Origin: an uncultured Cellulophaga sp.
GTDB taxonomy: Bacteria > Bacteroidota > Bacteroidia > Flavobacteriales > Flavobacteriaceae
Assembly: GCA_947496695.1 (NCBI GenBank)
Contig: CANMEI010000003.1
Span: 124,001 to 188,000 of the forward strand
Length of the DNA stretch: 64,000 nt
Direction: 5' to 3'
Positions within the stretch are counted from its first letter, which is position 1; each line of letters starts with the position of its first letter. Shown in pieces: positions 37,594 to 45,834 of this stretch. A program made the translations under genes and the position numbers. The notes under the pieces were generated by a model, which ran no database searches, was not told where the DNA came from, and saw only the letters and a program-made list of their open reading frames with translations.

Positions 37594-38004
37594 TTAAGGG
37601 TGGCTTTTAAAAACCTCTTTTAACATACCTGAAAGTTTTTCTTCCGATATAGGTTTTACAATATAACCATTCAACTCTTTATATTCTTTTGCTCGTTTTT
37701 TATCTACAGGCAATTCTGAAGATGTCACCAAATAAATATGTATTTTATCTTCAAAATTTATTTTTAATTTTTTAAACTCTTCCAAAAACCCCCACCCATC
37801 TAAAAATGGCATATTAACATCTAAAAGAATTATTTTTGGTGCTAGTTTTTTTTCAGCATTACATTTTTTAATAAAATCTATTGCCTGCTCTCCATCTGTA
37901 GAGGTATGTATCTCCATTCCATTTGAGAGCCCTTTTAAGATTCTTTTCATAAGATATAAATATATCTCATCATCATCTACAATCAATACATTTCCTTTGT
38001 CCAT
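37594..38004 (-). CDS. Stand-alone receiver (CheY/Rcp1-like) response regulator
   Basis: A 136-residue single-domain response regulator with no output domain. Acidic residues DDDE at 10-13, the phospho-acceptor Asp 62 (LLDVNMPFLDGW), Ser/Thr near 93 (VTSSE) and Lys near 117 (YIVKPIS) are all present. The Rcp1-like spacing, with a longer alpha3-beta4 loop, is typical of receivers that partner with phytochrome-like or Cache kinases. It lies 5 bp downstream of the kinase gene and should be phosphorylated by it. How the signal continues is not evident, since no output domain or target is nearby. Confidence 0.92.
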   Translation of the reverse strand: MDKGNVLIVDDDEIYLYLMKRILKGLSNGMEIHTSTDGEQAIDFIKKCNAEKKLAPKIILLDVNMPFLDGWGFLEEFKKLKINFEDKIHIYLVTSSELPVDKKRAKEYKELNGYIVKPISEEKLSGMLKEVFKSHP

Positions 38005-38009
38005 AAGTT

Positions 38010-39797
38010 TTAAAATTTGATTTTAAAAAGAGTTCCTTCCCCTTCTTTACTTTCAACTGTTATCTGAGCATTTAGTGCTTCAAGTTGCGATTTAACAATA
38101 AACAACCCCATTCCTTTACCTGATACATTTCTATGAAACCTCTTATAAAGTTTAAACATATTTGCACTATGCCTTTCTAAATTTATACCCGTTCCATTAT
38201 CTTTAATATAGAGCACCTTTTCATTGTTTTCTATTCTAGTTTGAAAAATTACGTGTGAATCCACACCATCTCTTCTATACTTTATTGCATTAGATAATAA
38301 ATTTTGAATAACGCTTTTTAAATAAAATTTTGAAAAACTTATCGATTCCCAAGCATCTAATTCTAATATTACCTTAAAAGAACCTAGTAAAGTTTCTGGA
38401 AATTCATTTTTAATTAACGCAATTTGATCTCTTAGATTAATAGATTCTATAGTAATTTCATTCTCATCAAGAATGGCTACATAATTTCTTATATCTTCAG
38501 TAAGCTCTGATACACTTTCTGAGACTTTTATTAGTTTTGGAAGCAAGGATTTAATTTTATCAGAATCTTCTTCTTTCTTAATCATATCAATAATAATCGA
38601 CATACTTGTAACTGGCGCTCTTAAATTATGTGAAACCAAATAATTAAAATCTTTCAATTGATTATTCCGCACTTTTAAACGGTTATTCATCTCTTTAATT
38701 TTACTATTTGTAACCTGTAACCGTTCTTTATTCTTTATTAAAGAATTGTTTTTATTCTGTAATTCAACATAAAACTTTTCTTCACGATTTTTACTTGAAA
38801 CTAATGTAAAAGCTATTATTATTAATGCTATAATTGCAAAGCAATTAAACAAAATAAAGTCTTTATATATATGACCAAGCTTTTCTTTTAATAATTTTGG
38901 GTATACTTCATGAACAATAGTCCAATTTGAATCACTAATAACATCTGGATTTATATTATAATTTTCACCAGCTGCAATTAGTATATTTTCTAACGACAAA
39001 CTTTCATAAGTCCATAAACTGCCTTTTTCAACAAAACTACCCTGCTCTTTAGCTTTAAGACCATTAATATTTAGAAAGTATTTTTCTGAAGCCCCTTTTC
39101 TATCATTATTTATTTTATACCCTAAATCTAATGAAGTTGTATTTGAAGTAATGATATTGAAATCTGCATCAACCAAATAAAAATTACTATTTGTAATTTG
39201 TGATTTTAAAAGATTTAAAAAGCGTGACATTCTAAAATTTATCACTACAATACCAATTTTTTTACCTAAAACATTAAAAATTGGAGCAACTCCTCTCAAT
39301 ACAGGTTTATACGGCCTTTCATAAACACCATTTTCTTTATTCAAATCTATTGAAGACAAATAAATTTGCCCTTTTTTTAATGAAAGTGCTTTTAAAACAT
39401 AATCTCTACTAGATTTATCTTGTAACTCACCAACAGTCATTTTATTATCACCTAATCTTTGATAACGCAAAAATTCAACTCCATTTAAATCTATAAATCT
39501 AAATTGATCATAATCAGCAAATCCATTTATAAATTTCACATAAGGATCAATAAACTTAGAATGCTTCCCTTTTGGATCAAACTCTACTGGATAAGCAACT
39601 CCACTCCAGTATTGAGTAGAGTACACCAAAGAATTACAAAGGTCGAATAAGAAATTTTTCTTATAGCTTACCCCTCTTTTTTCTACCTGCTCTAAACTTG
39701 AAAACTTTTCTTTTTTTTGGTATAACCCTAAAATTATAGTCAACACCAATAAAGGAAAATACAAAAGAGCTAAAATTTTAAAAAAACTTCTCCACAT
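38010..39797 (-). CDS. Sensor histidine kinase with double-Cache-like periplasmic domain
   Basis: A 595-residue membrane kinase. Helices at about residues 9-27 and 313-334 enclose a large periplasmic domain with dCache-like features: FRFIDLNGVEFLRY, YLSSIDLNKENG, PVLRGVAPIF and KIGIVVINF. Such domains bind small molecules, often amino or carboxylic acids; the ligand is not known here. A coiled-coil linker leads to HisKA with His 390 in LVSHNLRAPVTSM. The ATPase motifs are NLLSNAIKYR, KDNGTGI and GKGMGLFIVK. HNLRAP in place of HDLRTP is the usual form in Bacteroidota kinases paired with stand-alone receivers. Its partner is the receiver 5 bp downstream. Confidence 0.93.
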   Translation of the reverse strand: MWRSFFKILALLYFPLLVLTIILGLYQKKEKFSSLEQVEKRGVSYKKNFLFDLCNSLVYSTQYWSGVAYPVEFDPKGKHSKFIDPYVKFINGFADYDQFRFIDLNGVEFLRYQRLGDNKMTVGELQDKSSRDYVLKALSLKKGQIYLSSIDLNKENGVYERPYKPVLRGVAPIFNVLGKKIGIVVINFRMSRFLNLLKSQITNSNFYLVDADFNIITSNTTSLDLGYKINNDRKGASEKYFLNINGLKAKEQGSFVEKGSLWTYESLSLENILIAAGENYNINPDVISDSNWTIVHEVYPKLLKEKLGHIYKDFILFNCFAIIALIIIAFTLVSSKNREEKFYVELQNKNNSLIKNKERLQVTNSKIKEMNNRLKVRNNQLKDFNYLVSHNLRAPVTSMSIIIDMIKKEEDSDKIKSLLPKLIKVSESVSELTEDIRNYVAILDENEITIESINLRDQIALIKNEFPETLLGSFKVILELDAWESISFSKFYLKSVIQNLLSNAIKYRRDGVDSHVIFQTRIENNEKVLYIKDNGTGINLERHSANMFKLYKRFHRNVSGKGMGLFIVKSQLEALNAQITVESKEGEGTLFKIKF

Positions 39798-39888
39798 AAA
39801 ACAACAATAAATTTCATAAAAAATGCATTTATCTTAAAATATACGGGGAGACACTTATAAGTAAGACGAGCTAATTTTATATTAAATA

Positions 39889-39934
39889 TACTAAAAAAGG
39901 TGTTATTTATAAGTAAAAAACACCTTTTTTAGTA
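39889..39934 (-). terminator. Terminator downstream of the DUF6588-like gene
   Basis: A 14-bp perfect stem (ctaaaaaaggtgtt with aacacctttttttag-type arm at 39919-39932) with a 14-nt loop follows the gene at 39983 on the minus strand. It separates that gene from the kinase operon. Confidence 0.8.
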
Positions 39935-39982
39935 GTAAAAATACTACGAAAATTATTTACATACTGATTTACAGCTATTTAA

Positions 39983-40987
39983 TTATCTGAAACCAAAATT
40001 TACACCTACAGATAAGCTATTAAATGCCGCAATTGAATAATCTGCATTTAATCTAAAAAATCCTAATTTTAATTTTGTTCCAATATTTGCAGTTACGCCA
40101 CTTGCTTTTTTCGTTAAAGAAAAAGGATCTGTAACAGACTGCTGAAAAGGACCTGAAGTAACGTTATAAGTACCTAGAATATCCGTTTCAGACTTACCCG
40201 TCAGATAACCAATACCACCATAAAAATTTATTATAGGTAATTTAGTAGATACAACTGCTTGAAAAACCCATGTATTCACATCTGTTTCAATTCTTTGATT
40301 TTCACCTGAAACAATACCTGTATCAGTAAAATCATAACTACCATCTAAATGCGTATACCCAACAACACCTGATATTGCAACTGGCCAAACTTTCTCTAAT
40401 GGCAAAAGACTAGTAAACTCATGCTGTAAGCCAACACCATAAAACCCCATTGAAGCCTCTTCTGTATCTATTTTAGGTAAAAAACGAGCTTTAATTTCTG
40501 TACCTTTTACCAAACCAACACTTACCTGTACAAACGCAGATGGAAGAAAGTTTATATTTTCCGAAGCTAAACCGGTTGGTAACTCGAATTCTTCTCTAAA
40601 CAACCCATCTTCATCTTCTACATAAACCATTACATTATCAATATCACCTAAACCTGTAGATACTGTTTTTGATATACTACCATCTACAAACTGGATATTC
40701 TCATAATCTACTGTATTCAAAACAAAAGATTTTTTATTTTCTTTATTTTTAAAGGAAGCCGCATTTGCTATTATAGAGATTTCAAAACCCAATAAAGGTT
40801 TTGCTTCAGCAGAATTGTACCAACCGTTAGATACACTATACATTAAACCCTCAGATACTGGCGCCATATAATCATTAGTAAATAGCTCTGCATCATCAAC
40901 TCCAGCAGCAAAAACCTCATTAATATTAGCTTGAGAAATAGCCAATGAACTACTCAATAATAGGACAAAAAATAAAATAGATTTCAT
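39983..40987 (-). CDS. DUF6588-like outer-membrane barrel protein
   Basis: A 334-residue exported protein with signal peptide MKSILFFVLLLSSSLAIS. The mature protein has strongly amphipathic beta strands, glycine turns and a final aromatic strand (NSLSVGVNFGFR), as in outer-membrane barrels. Features such as YMAPVSEGLMYSVSNGWYNSA, FLPSAFVQVSVGL and FYGVGLQHEF match the Bacteroidota family DUF6588. The function is unknown. It is flanked by terminators at 39889 and 41014 and is expressed alone. Confidence 0.82.
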   Translation of the reverse strand: MKSILFFVLLLSSSLAISQANINEVFAAGVDDAELFTNDYMAPVSEGLMYSVSNGWYNSAEAKPLLGFEISIIANAASFKNKENKKSFVLNTVDYENIQFVDGSISKTVSTGLGDIDNVMVYVEDEDGLFREEFELPTGLASENINFLPSAFVQVSVGLVKGTEIKARFLPKIDTEEASMGFYGVGLQHEFTSLLPLEKVWPVAISGVVGYTHLDGSYDFTDTGIVSGENQRIETDVNTWVFQAVVSTKLPIINFYGGIGYLTGKSETDILGTYNVTSGPFQQSVTDPFSLTKKASGVTANIGTKLKLGFFRLNADYSIAAFNSLSVGVNFGFR

Positions 40988-41013
40988 AATTTTTTACATT
41001 TTACCCTAAAACT

Positions 41014-41044
41014 AAAAAACTCGCACTAATAGTGCGAGTTTTTG
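41014..41044 (-). terminator. Intrinsic terminator of gyrB
   Basis: A stem of about 13 bp (aaaaactcgcact with agtgcgagttttt, 3-nt loop) follows gyrB on the minus strand and ends in a T-run. Confidence 0.9.
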
Positions 41045-41062
41045 TTGTGTAACTATATGTTT

Positions 41063-43024
41063 TTATGCGTCAATGTTCGCATAAACAGCATTTTTCTCAA
41101 TAAATTCTCTACGCGGAGGCACCTCATCGCCCATTAACATAGAAAATACACGGTCAGTTTCCGTAGCATTATCAATAGTAACTTGCCTTAAAGTTCTAAA
41201 CTCAGGATTCATGGTTGTATCCCACAATTGCTCCGCATTCATTTCACCAAGACCTTTATATCTTTGAATACCAACACTACCGTTGAAGCTTTCTGCTATT
41301 TCATCACGTTCTTTATCATTCCAAGCGTAACGTTTCTTCTGTCCTTTTTTAACTAAATACAAAGGAGGTGTTGCTATGTATACATGACCACCCTCTATTA
41401 ACTCTCTCATGTATCTAAAAAAGAATGTAAGAATCAAAGTTTCAATATGACTACCATCAACATCGGCATCACACATGATGACTACTTTATGATATCTTAA
41501 TTTATCTAAATTTAAAGCTTTACTATCCTCTTCTGTACCAATAGTAACACCTAAAGCTGTATAAATATTTTTTATTTCTTCGTTCTCAAAAACCTTATGA
41601 GTCATGGCTTTTTCTACATTCAAAATTTTACCTCTTAATGGTAAAATTGCTTGAAACATACGATCACGACCTTGCTTAGCAGTACCACCTGCCGAATCTC
41701 CCTCAACAAGAAATACCTCACAATTTTCAGGATTTTGATCAGAACAATCAGATAATTTTCCAGGTAAACCACCTATACTCATTACTGTTTTACGTTGCAC
41801 CATTTCACGAGCTTTAGTCGCTGCATGACGCGCTGTTGCCGCTAATACTACTTTTTGAATAATAGTTTTAGCATCTTCAGGATTTTCCTCTAAATAATTA
41901 GTCAACATTTCAGAAACCGCCTGACTTACTGCACTTGAAACTTCTCTGTTACCTAACTTAGTTTTTGTTTGACCCTCAAATTGAGGCTCACCAACTTTTA
42001 CTGAAACAATTGCTGTAAGACCTTCTCTAAAGTCATCACCTTGAATCTCAAATTTTAATTTATCTAACATTCCAGAAGCATCAGCATACTTCTTTAAAGT
42101 ACCTGTTAAACCTCTTCTAAAACCTGATAAATGTGTACCACCCTCGTGTGTATTAATATTATTTACATATGAATGCAAATTTTCTGTATATGATGTATTA
42201 TACACCATTGCAACTTCTACTGGAATTCCGTTTTTCTCACCTTCCATAGAAATCACATTATTGATTAGTGGTTCTCTATTTCCATCTAAGAATTTTATAA
42301 ATTCTTTTAATCCTTCTTCAGAAAAGAAACGTTCTTCAAGAAATCCACTCGGACTATCTTTATCTTTTTGTCTCTTATCTGTCATTGTTATTGACACACC
42401 CTTATTCAAATACGAAAGCTCACGCATTCTATTTGAAAGAGTTTCATAACTAAACTCTGTAGTTTGTGTAAATATGGTTTCATCAGGATAAAAAGTAACT
42501 TCAGTTCCTCTTATTTCTGTTTCACCAATACTTTTTACCGGATAAAGTGCTTTACCTTTTTCATACTCTTGTTCATAGATAGTTCCGTTACGAAAAACTG
42601 TAGCTTTCAAGTGTTTAGATAAAGCATTTACACAAGATACACCTACACCATGCAAACCACCAGAAACCTTATAAGAATCTTTATCAAACTTACCACCTGC
42701 ACCAATTTTAGTCATTACAACTTGTAAAGCCGACACACCTTCTTTTTTGTGCATGTCTACAGGAATACCACGACCGTTATCTCTAACTGTTATAGAATTA
42801 TCTTCGTTTATTGCAACACTAATAGTATCACAATGTCCACCCATCGCCTCATCAATAGAGTTATCTACAACCTCATATACTAAGTGATGTAAACCTCTTA
42901 CGCCTACATCTCCAATATACATGGACGGACGCATACGCACATGTTCCATACCCTCTAGGGCCTGAATACTATCTGCAGAATAATTATTCTTCTTTTGCTC
43001 GTCTTTATTTGCTTCTTCGCTCAT
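41063..43024 (-). CDS. gyrB: DNA gyrase subunit B
   Basis: ATPase subunit of DNA gyrase, which introduces negative supercoils. The 653-residue protein starts with SADSIQALEGMEHVRMRPSM-type sequence followed by the GHKL ATP site: EVVDNSIDEAMGG (about residue 50), DNGRGIPVD, GLHGVGVSCVNALS and the Pro loop further on. The Toprim domain has EVFLVEGDSAGGTAKQGRDR and the metal-binding DADVDGSHI. QRYKGLGEMNAEQLWDTTM near the C-terminus is the GyrB signature, and the lack of a 170-residue insert is normal for this phylum. TATATTTG at 43061-43068 on the minus strand resembles a -7 box. Confidence 0.97.
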   Translation of the reverse strand: MSEEANKDEQKKNNYSADSIQALEGMEHVRMRPSMYIGDVGVRGLHHLVYEVVDNSIDEAMGGHCDTISVAINEDNSITVRDNGRGIPVDMHKKEGVSALQVVMTKIGAGGKFDKDSYKVSGGLHGVGVSCVNALSKHLKATVFRNGTIYEQEYEKGKALYPVKSIGETEIRGTEVTFYPDETIFTQTTEFSYETLSNRMRELSYLNKGVSITMTDKRQKDKDSPSGFLEERFFSEEGLKEFIKFLDGNREPLINNVISMEGEKNGIPVEVAMVYNTSYTENLHSYVNNINTHEGGTHLSGFRRGLTGTLKKYADASGMLDKLKFEIQGDDFREGLTAIVSVKVGEPQFEGQTKTKLGNREVSSAVSQAVSEMLTNYLEENPEDAKTIIQKVVLAATARHAATKAREMVQRKTVMSIGGLPGKLSDCSDQNPENCEVFLVEGDSAGGTAKQGRDRMFQAILPLRGKILNVEKAMTHKVFENEEIKNIYTALGVTIGTEEDSKALNLDKLRYHKVVIMCDADVDGSHIETLILTFFFRYMRELIEGGHVYIATPPLYLVKKGQKKRYAWNDKERDEIAESFNGSVGIQRYKGLGEMNAEQLWDTTMNPEFRTLRQVTIDNATETDRVFSMLMGDEVPPRREFIEKNAVYANIDA

Positions 43025-43191
43025 AAATAAAATGGTTTCAATATAAATTTAGCAATCTTACAAATATAACGATTACCAAAACGAATATAGGATTTAAGCA
43101 CAACTCTACCTATTAAGTTATCAACAATAATTGTGAAAAATATTAAGCTTAAGAACATTCTAACACCCCATAACAATAACTATTAAGACTA

Positions 43192-43219
43192 AAGAAGCAC
43201 CCAAATAGGGTGCTTCTTA
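43192..43219 (-). terminator. Intrinsic terminator of asnB
   Basis: An 11-bp perfect stem (aagaagcaccc with gggtgcttctt, 5-nt loop) lies 52 bp after the asnB stop on the minus strand. The T-run after it is short, so it may be partly dependent on Rho. Confidence 0.75.
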
Positions 43220-43270
43220 CGGACTAATTATAATTAATACTGAAAACAGTGCTAACTCGTTGTTAAAATA

Positions 43271-44944
43271 CTATCCTTTTGAATAAGCATCAGCATGTAC
43301 ATTTGCCACTGCTCTACCCGAAGGATCATTCATGTTTTTAAAGGCTTCATCCCACTCTAAAGCTATTTTAGTGCTACAAGCTACCGAAGCTTCTTGTGGC
43401 ACACATAACGCCGCTGCATCTGATGGAAAATGCTCTTCAAAAATTGAACGGTAATAAAATTCTTCTTTTGATGTTGGTGTTTGTAATGGGAACCTGAATT
43501 TAGCATTTGCTAATTGTTCATCAGAAACCTCTGTATTTACTACTTCTTTTAAGGTATCAATCCAGCTATACCCTACTCCATCAGAAAATTGCTCTTTCTG
43601 TCTCCAAGCTACAATTTCAGGAAGCATATCTTCAAAAGCTTTACGAACAACCCATTTCTCCATACGTTCTCCGTTGATCATTTTATCTTGAGGATTAATA
43701 CGCATCGCAACATCCATAAATTCTTTATCTAAGAATGGCACACGACCTTCAATACCCCAAGCTGCAAGAGATTTATTTGCACGTAAACAATCATACATAT
43801 GTAGCTTACTTAATTTTCGAACTGTTTCTTCATGAAACTCTTGTGAATTTGGCGCTTTATGGAAATATAAATACCCACCAAACAACTCATCTGCTCCTTC
43901 ACCAGAAAGTACCATTTTAATACCCATAGATTTAATAACTCTCGCCATTAAATACATTGGAGTGGAAGCTCTAATGGTAGTAATATCATATGTCTCAAGG
44001 TTATAAACTACATCTTTAATAGCATCTAAACCTTCTTGTATAGTAAACTTTATTTCATGATGAACAGTTCCGATATGGTCTGCTACTTTTTGAGCCGCAG
44101 CTAAATCAGGAGAACCTTCTAAACCTACTGAAAATGAGTGTAATTGAGGCCACCATGCATCTTTAGTATCACCAGATTCTACTCTTTTTTGAGCATATTT
44201 TTTAGCAATTGCAGATGTTACAGAAGAATCTAAACCACCTGAAAGTAAAACTCCATAAGGTACATCAGACATTAATTGTCTATGCACTGCAGCTTCTAAT
44301 GCTTCTTTTATTTCTTGAATACTAGTTTCATTATCTTTTACAGCATCATATTCCATCCAATCTCTAGAATACCACTTTTTTAATTCTCCATCAGAACTAT
44401 GTAAATAGTGCCCAGGAGGGAAAAGTTCTATTTTAGTACATGTACCTTCTAAAGCCTTTAACTCTGAAGCTACATAGAATGTTCCATTTTTATCCCATCC
44501 CATATATAATGGAATAATACCCATATGATCTCTTGCTACAAAATATTCGTCTTTTTCAACATCATAAATTGTAAAGCCAAAAATACCATTCAACTCATCA
44601 ATAAAGTTTGGACCTTTTTCTTGATATAAAGCAAGAATTACTTCACAGTCAGATTCTGTTTTAAAATTATATTTTCCTTCGAATTGTTTTCTTAACTCTC
44701 TATGATTATAAATCTCACCATTAGCGGCAAGAACCAAATTATTATCTTCACTAAATAAAGGTTGAGTACCCGATGCTGGATCTACAATAGCTAAACGCTC
44801 ATGTGCCAATATTGCTTTATCATTTGCAAATATCCCGCTCCAGTCTGGTCCTCTATGTCTAATTTTTTTAGACATCTCTAGTAACTGTGGTCTTAAGTCC
44901 TCAGTACTCTCTTTTACATCAAATGCACATACTATTCCACACAT
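43271..44944 (-). CDS. asnB: Glutamine-hydrolysing asparagine synthetase
   Basis: Makes asparagine from aspartate with ATP and glutamine nitrogen in the cytoplasm. The N-terminal glutaminase begins MCGIVCAFD, with Cys 2 as the nucleophile after removal of Met. RHRGPDWSG near residue 30 and ERLAIVDP follow. The synthetase domain carries the pyrophosphate loop VLLSGGLDSS near residue 232 and MVLSGEGADELFGGYLYF near 345. At 557 residues it has the E. coli AsnB length rather than the longer spore/capsule type. It is monocistronic and divergent from the DUF2911 gene. Confidence 0.96.
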   Translation of the reverse strand: MCGIVCAFDVKESTEDLRPQLLEMSKKIRHRGPDWSGIFANDKAILAHERLAIVDPASGTQPLFSEDNNLVLAANGEIYNHRELRKQFEGKYNFKTESDCEVILALYQEKGPNFIDELNGIFGFTIYDVEKDEYFVARDHMGIIPLYMGWDKNGTFYVASELKALEGTCTKIELFPPGHYLHSSDGELKKWYSRDWMEYDAVKDNETSIQEIKEALEAAVHRQLMSDVPYGVLLSGGLDSSVTSAIAKKYAQKRVESGDTKDAWWPQLHSFSVGLEGSPDLAAAQKVADHIGTVHHEIKFTIQEGLDAIKDVVYNLETYDITTIRASTPMYLMARVIKSMGIKMVLSGEGADELFGGYLYFHKAPNSQEFHEETVRKLSKLHMYDCLRANKSLAAWGIEGRVPFLDKEFMDVAMRINPQDKMINGERMEKWVVRKAFEDMLPEIVAWRQKEQFSDGVGYSWIDTLKEVVNTEVSDEQLANAKFRFPLQTPTSKEEFYYRSIFEEHFPSDAAALCVPQEASVACSTKIALEWDEAFKNMNDPSGRAVANVHADAYSKG

Positions 44945-45178
44945 ATCTTTCTATATTATAAGAAATTCTTAAGCAAAGATGCACTTTATGCTTTTATAAA
45001 AAAACATTAATTATAAAAATGATTTCATTTTAAAACAAATAATAGTACAAATTAATAAATATGTAATTTATAAATATGATTTAGATAAAAATTCTCTTTT
45101 TTTGTAAGTTTAATAAAATAGACCGAACTTAGTAGTATAAAATAAATTAGCATAATAGCTCTTAATCTCAATTAAACG

Positions 45179-45724
45179 ATGAAAAAAATTCTTGCAGTAA
45201 CATCATTATTAGTATGTTTAGTTTTTACAACAAACGCAAACGCACAAAAATTTAGCAGTTTAGACAAAAGCCCAATGGATGCTACTGCTTACCCAACTAG
45301 TTACAAAGTAGCTGATAAATTGGTTAAAGTTACTTATAGTAGACCTCAACTTAAAGGTCGTTCTGTATCTGAACTTGCCCCTGCAGGTGCTGTATGGAGA
45401 ACAGGTGCAAACGAATCTGTCGAAATAACTTTTTACAAAAACACTAATTTTGGTGGTAGTGCAGTTAAAGCCGGAACATATTCTTTATTTACAATACCAG
45501 GTTCTAAAGAATGGACAGTTATTTTAAATTCTAAATTAAACCAATGGGGTGCTTATTCATATGATGAAAATGCTGATGTACTTAGAGTAAAAGGAACTGT
45601 TAGTTCTGACTCTGAGTCTCTTGATGCTTTTTCTATTACTTTTAATGAAGAAAGCAATGGAGCATCATTAGTTTTAGGCTGGGGAACTGTTAGAGTTTCT
45701 GTTCCTGTAGACACAAAAATGTAA
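45179..45724 (+). CDS. DUF2911 domain-containing exported protein
   Basis: A 181-residue exported protein. The signal peptide MKKILAVTSLLVCLVFTTNANA is followed by the DUF2911 core: VKVTYSRPQLKGRSV, VWRTGANESVEITF, AGTYSLFTIPG and LGWGTVRVSVPV. The conserved K-Y-SRP-K/L-GR and WRTGAN motifs make the family assignment firm. The family is restricted mainly to Bacteroidota and relatives, is probably periplasmic, and has no known function. It has its own terminator and is not grouped with other genes. Confidence 0.92.
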   Translation: MKKILAVTSLLVCLVFTTNANAQKFSSLDKSPMDATAYPTSYKVADKLVKVTYSRPQLKGRSVSELAPAGAVWRTGANESVEITFYKNTNFGGSAVKAGTYSLFTIPGSKEWTVILNSKLNQWGAYSYDENADVLRVKGTVSSDSESLDAFSITFNEESNGASLVLGWGTVRVSVPVDTKM

Positions 45725-45746
45725 ACCAATTATTTACATAAATATC

Positions 45747-45777
45747 AAAACCCGAAGCACTTACTTCGGGTTTTTTA
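45747..45777 (+). terminator. Intrinsic terminator of the DUF2911 gene
   Basis: An 11-bp perfect stem (aaaacccgaag with cttcgggtttt, 6-nt loop) is followed by a T-run on the plus strand. Confidence 0.92.
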
Positions 45778-45822
45778 TTTTAAAAGAATAACAAACAATT
45801 AATAAAAAAAGATAGATAGTAG

Positions 45823-45830
45823 TACATTTG
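45823..45830 (+). promoter_or_regulatory. Possible -7 box very close to the FUSC-like start
   Basis: TACATTTG matches TAnnTTTG exactly and ends 4 bp before the ATG at 45835. If used, the message would be leaderless or nearly so. No clear TTG box lies at the proper distance, so this is weak. Confidence 0.35.
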
Positions 45831-45834
45831 CTAC

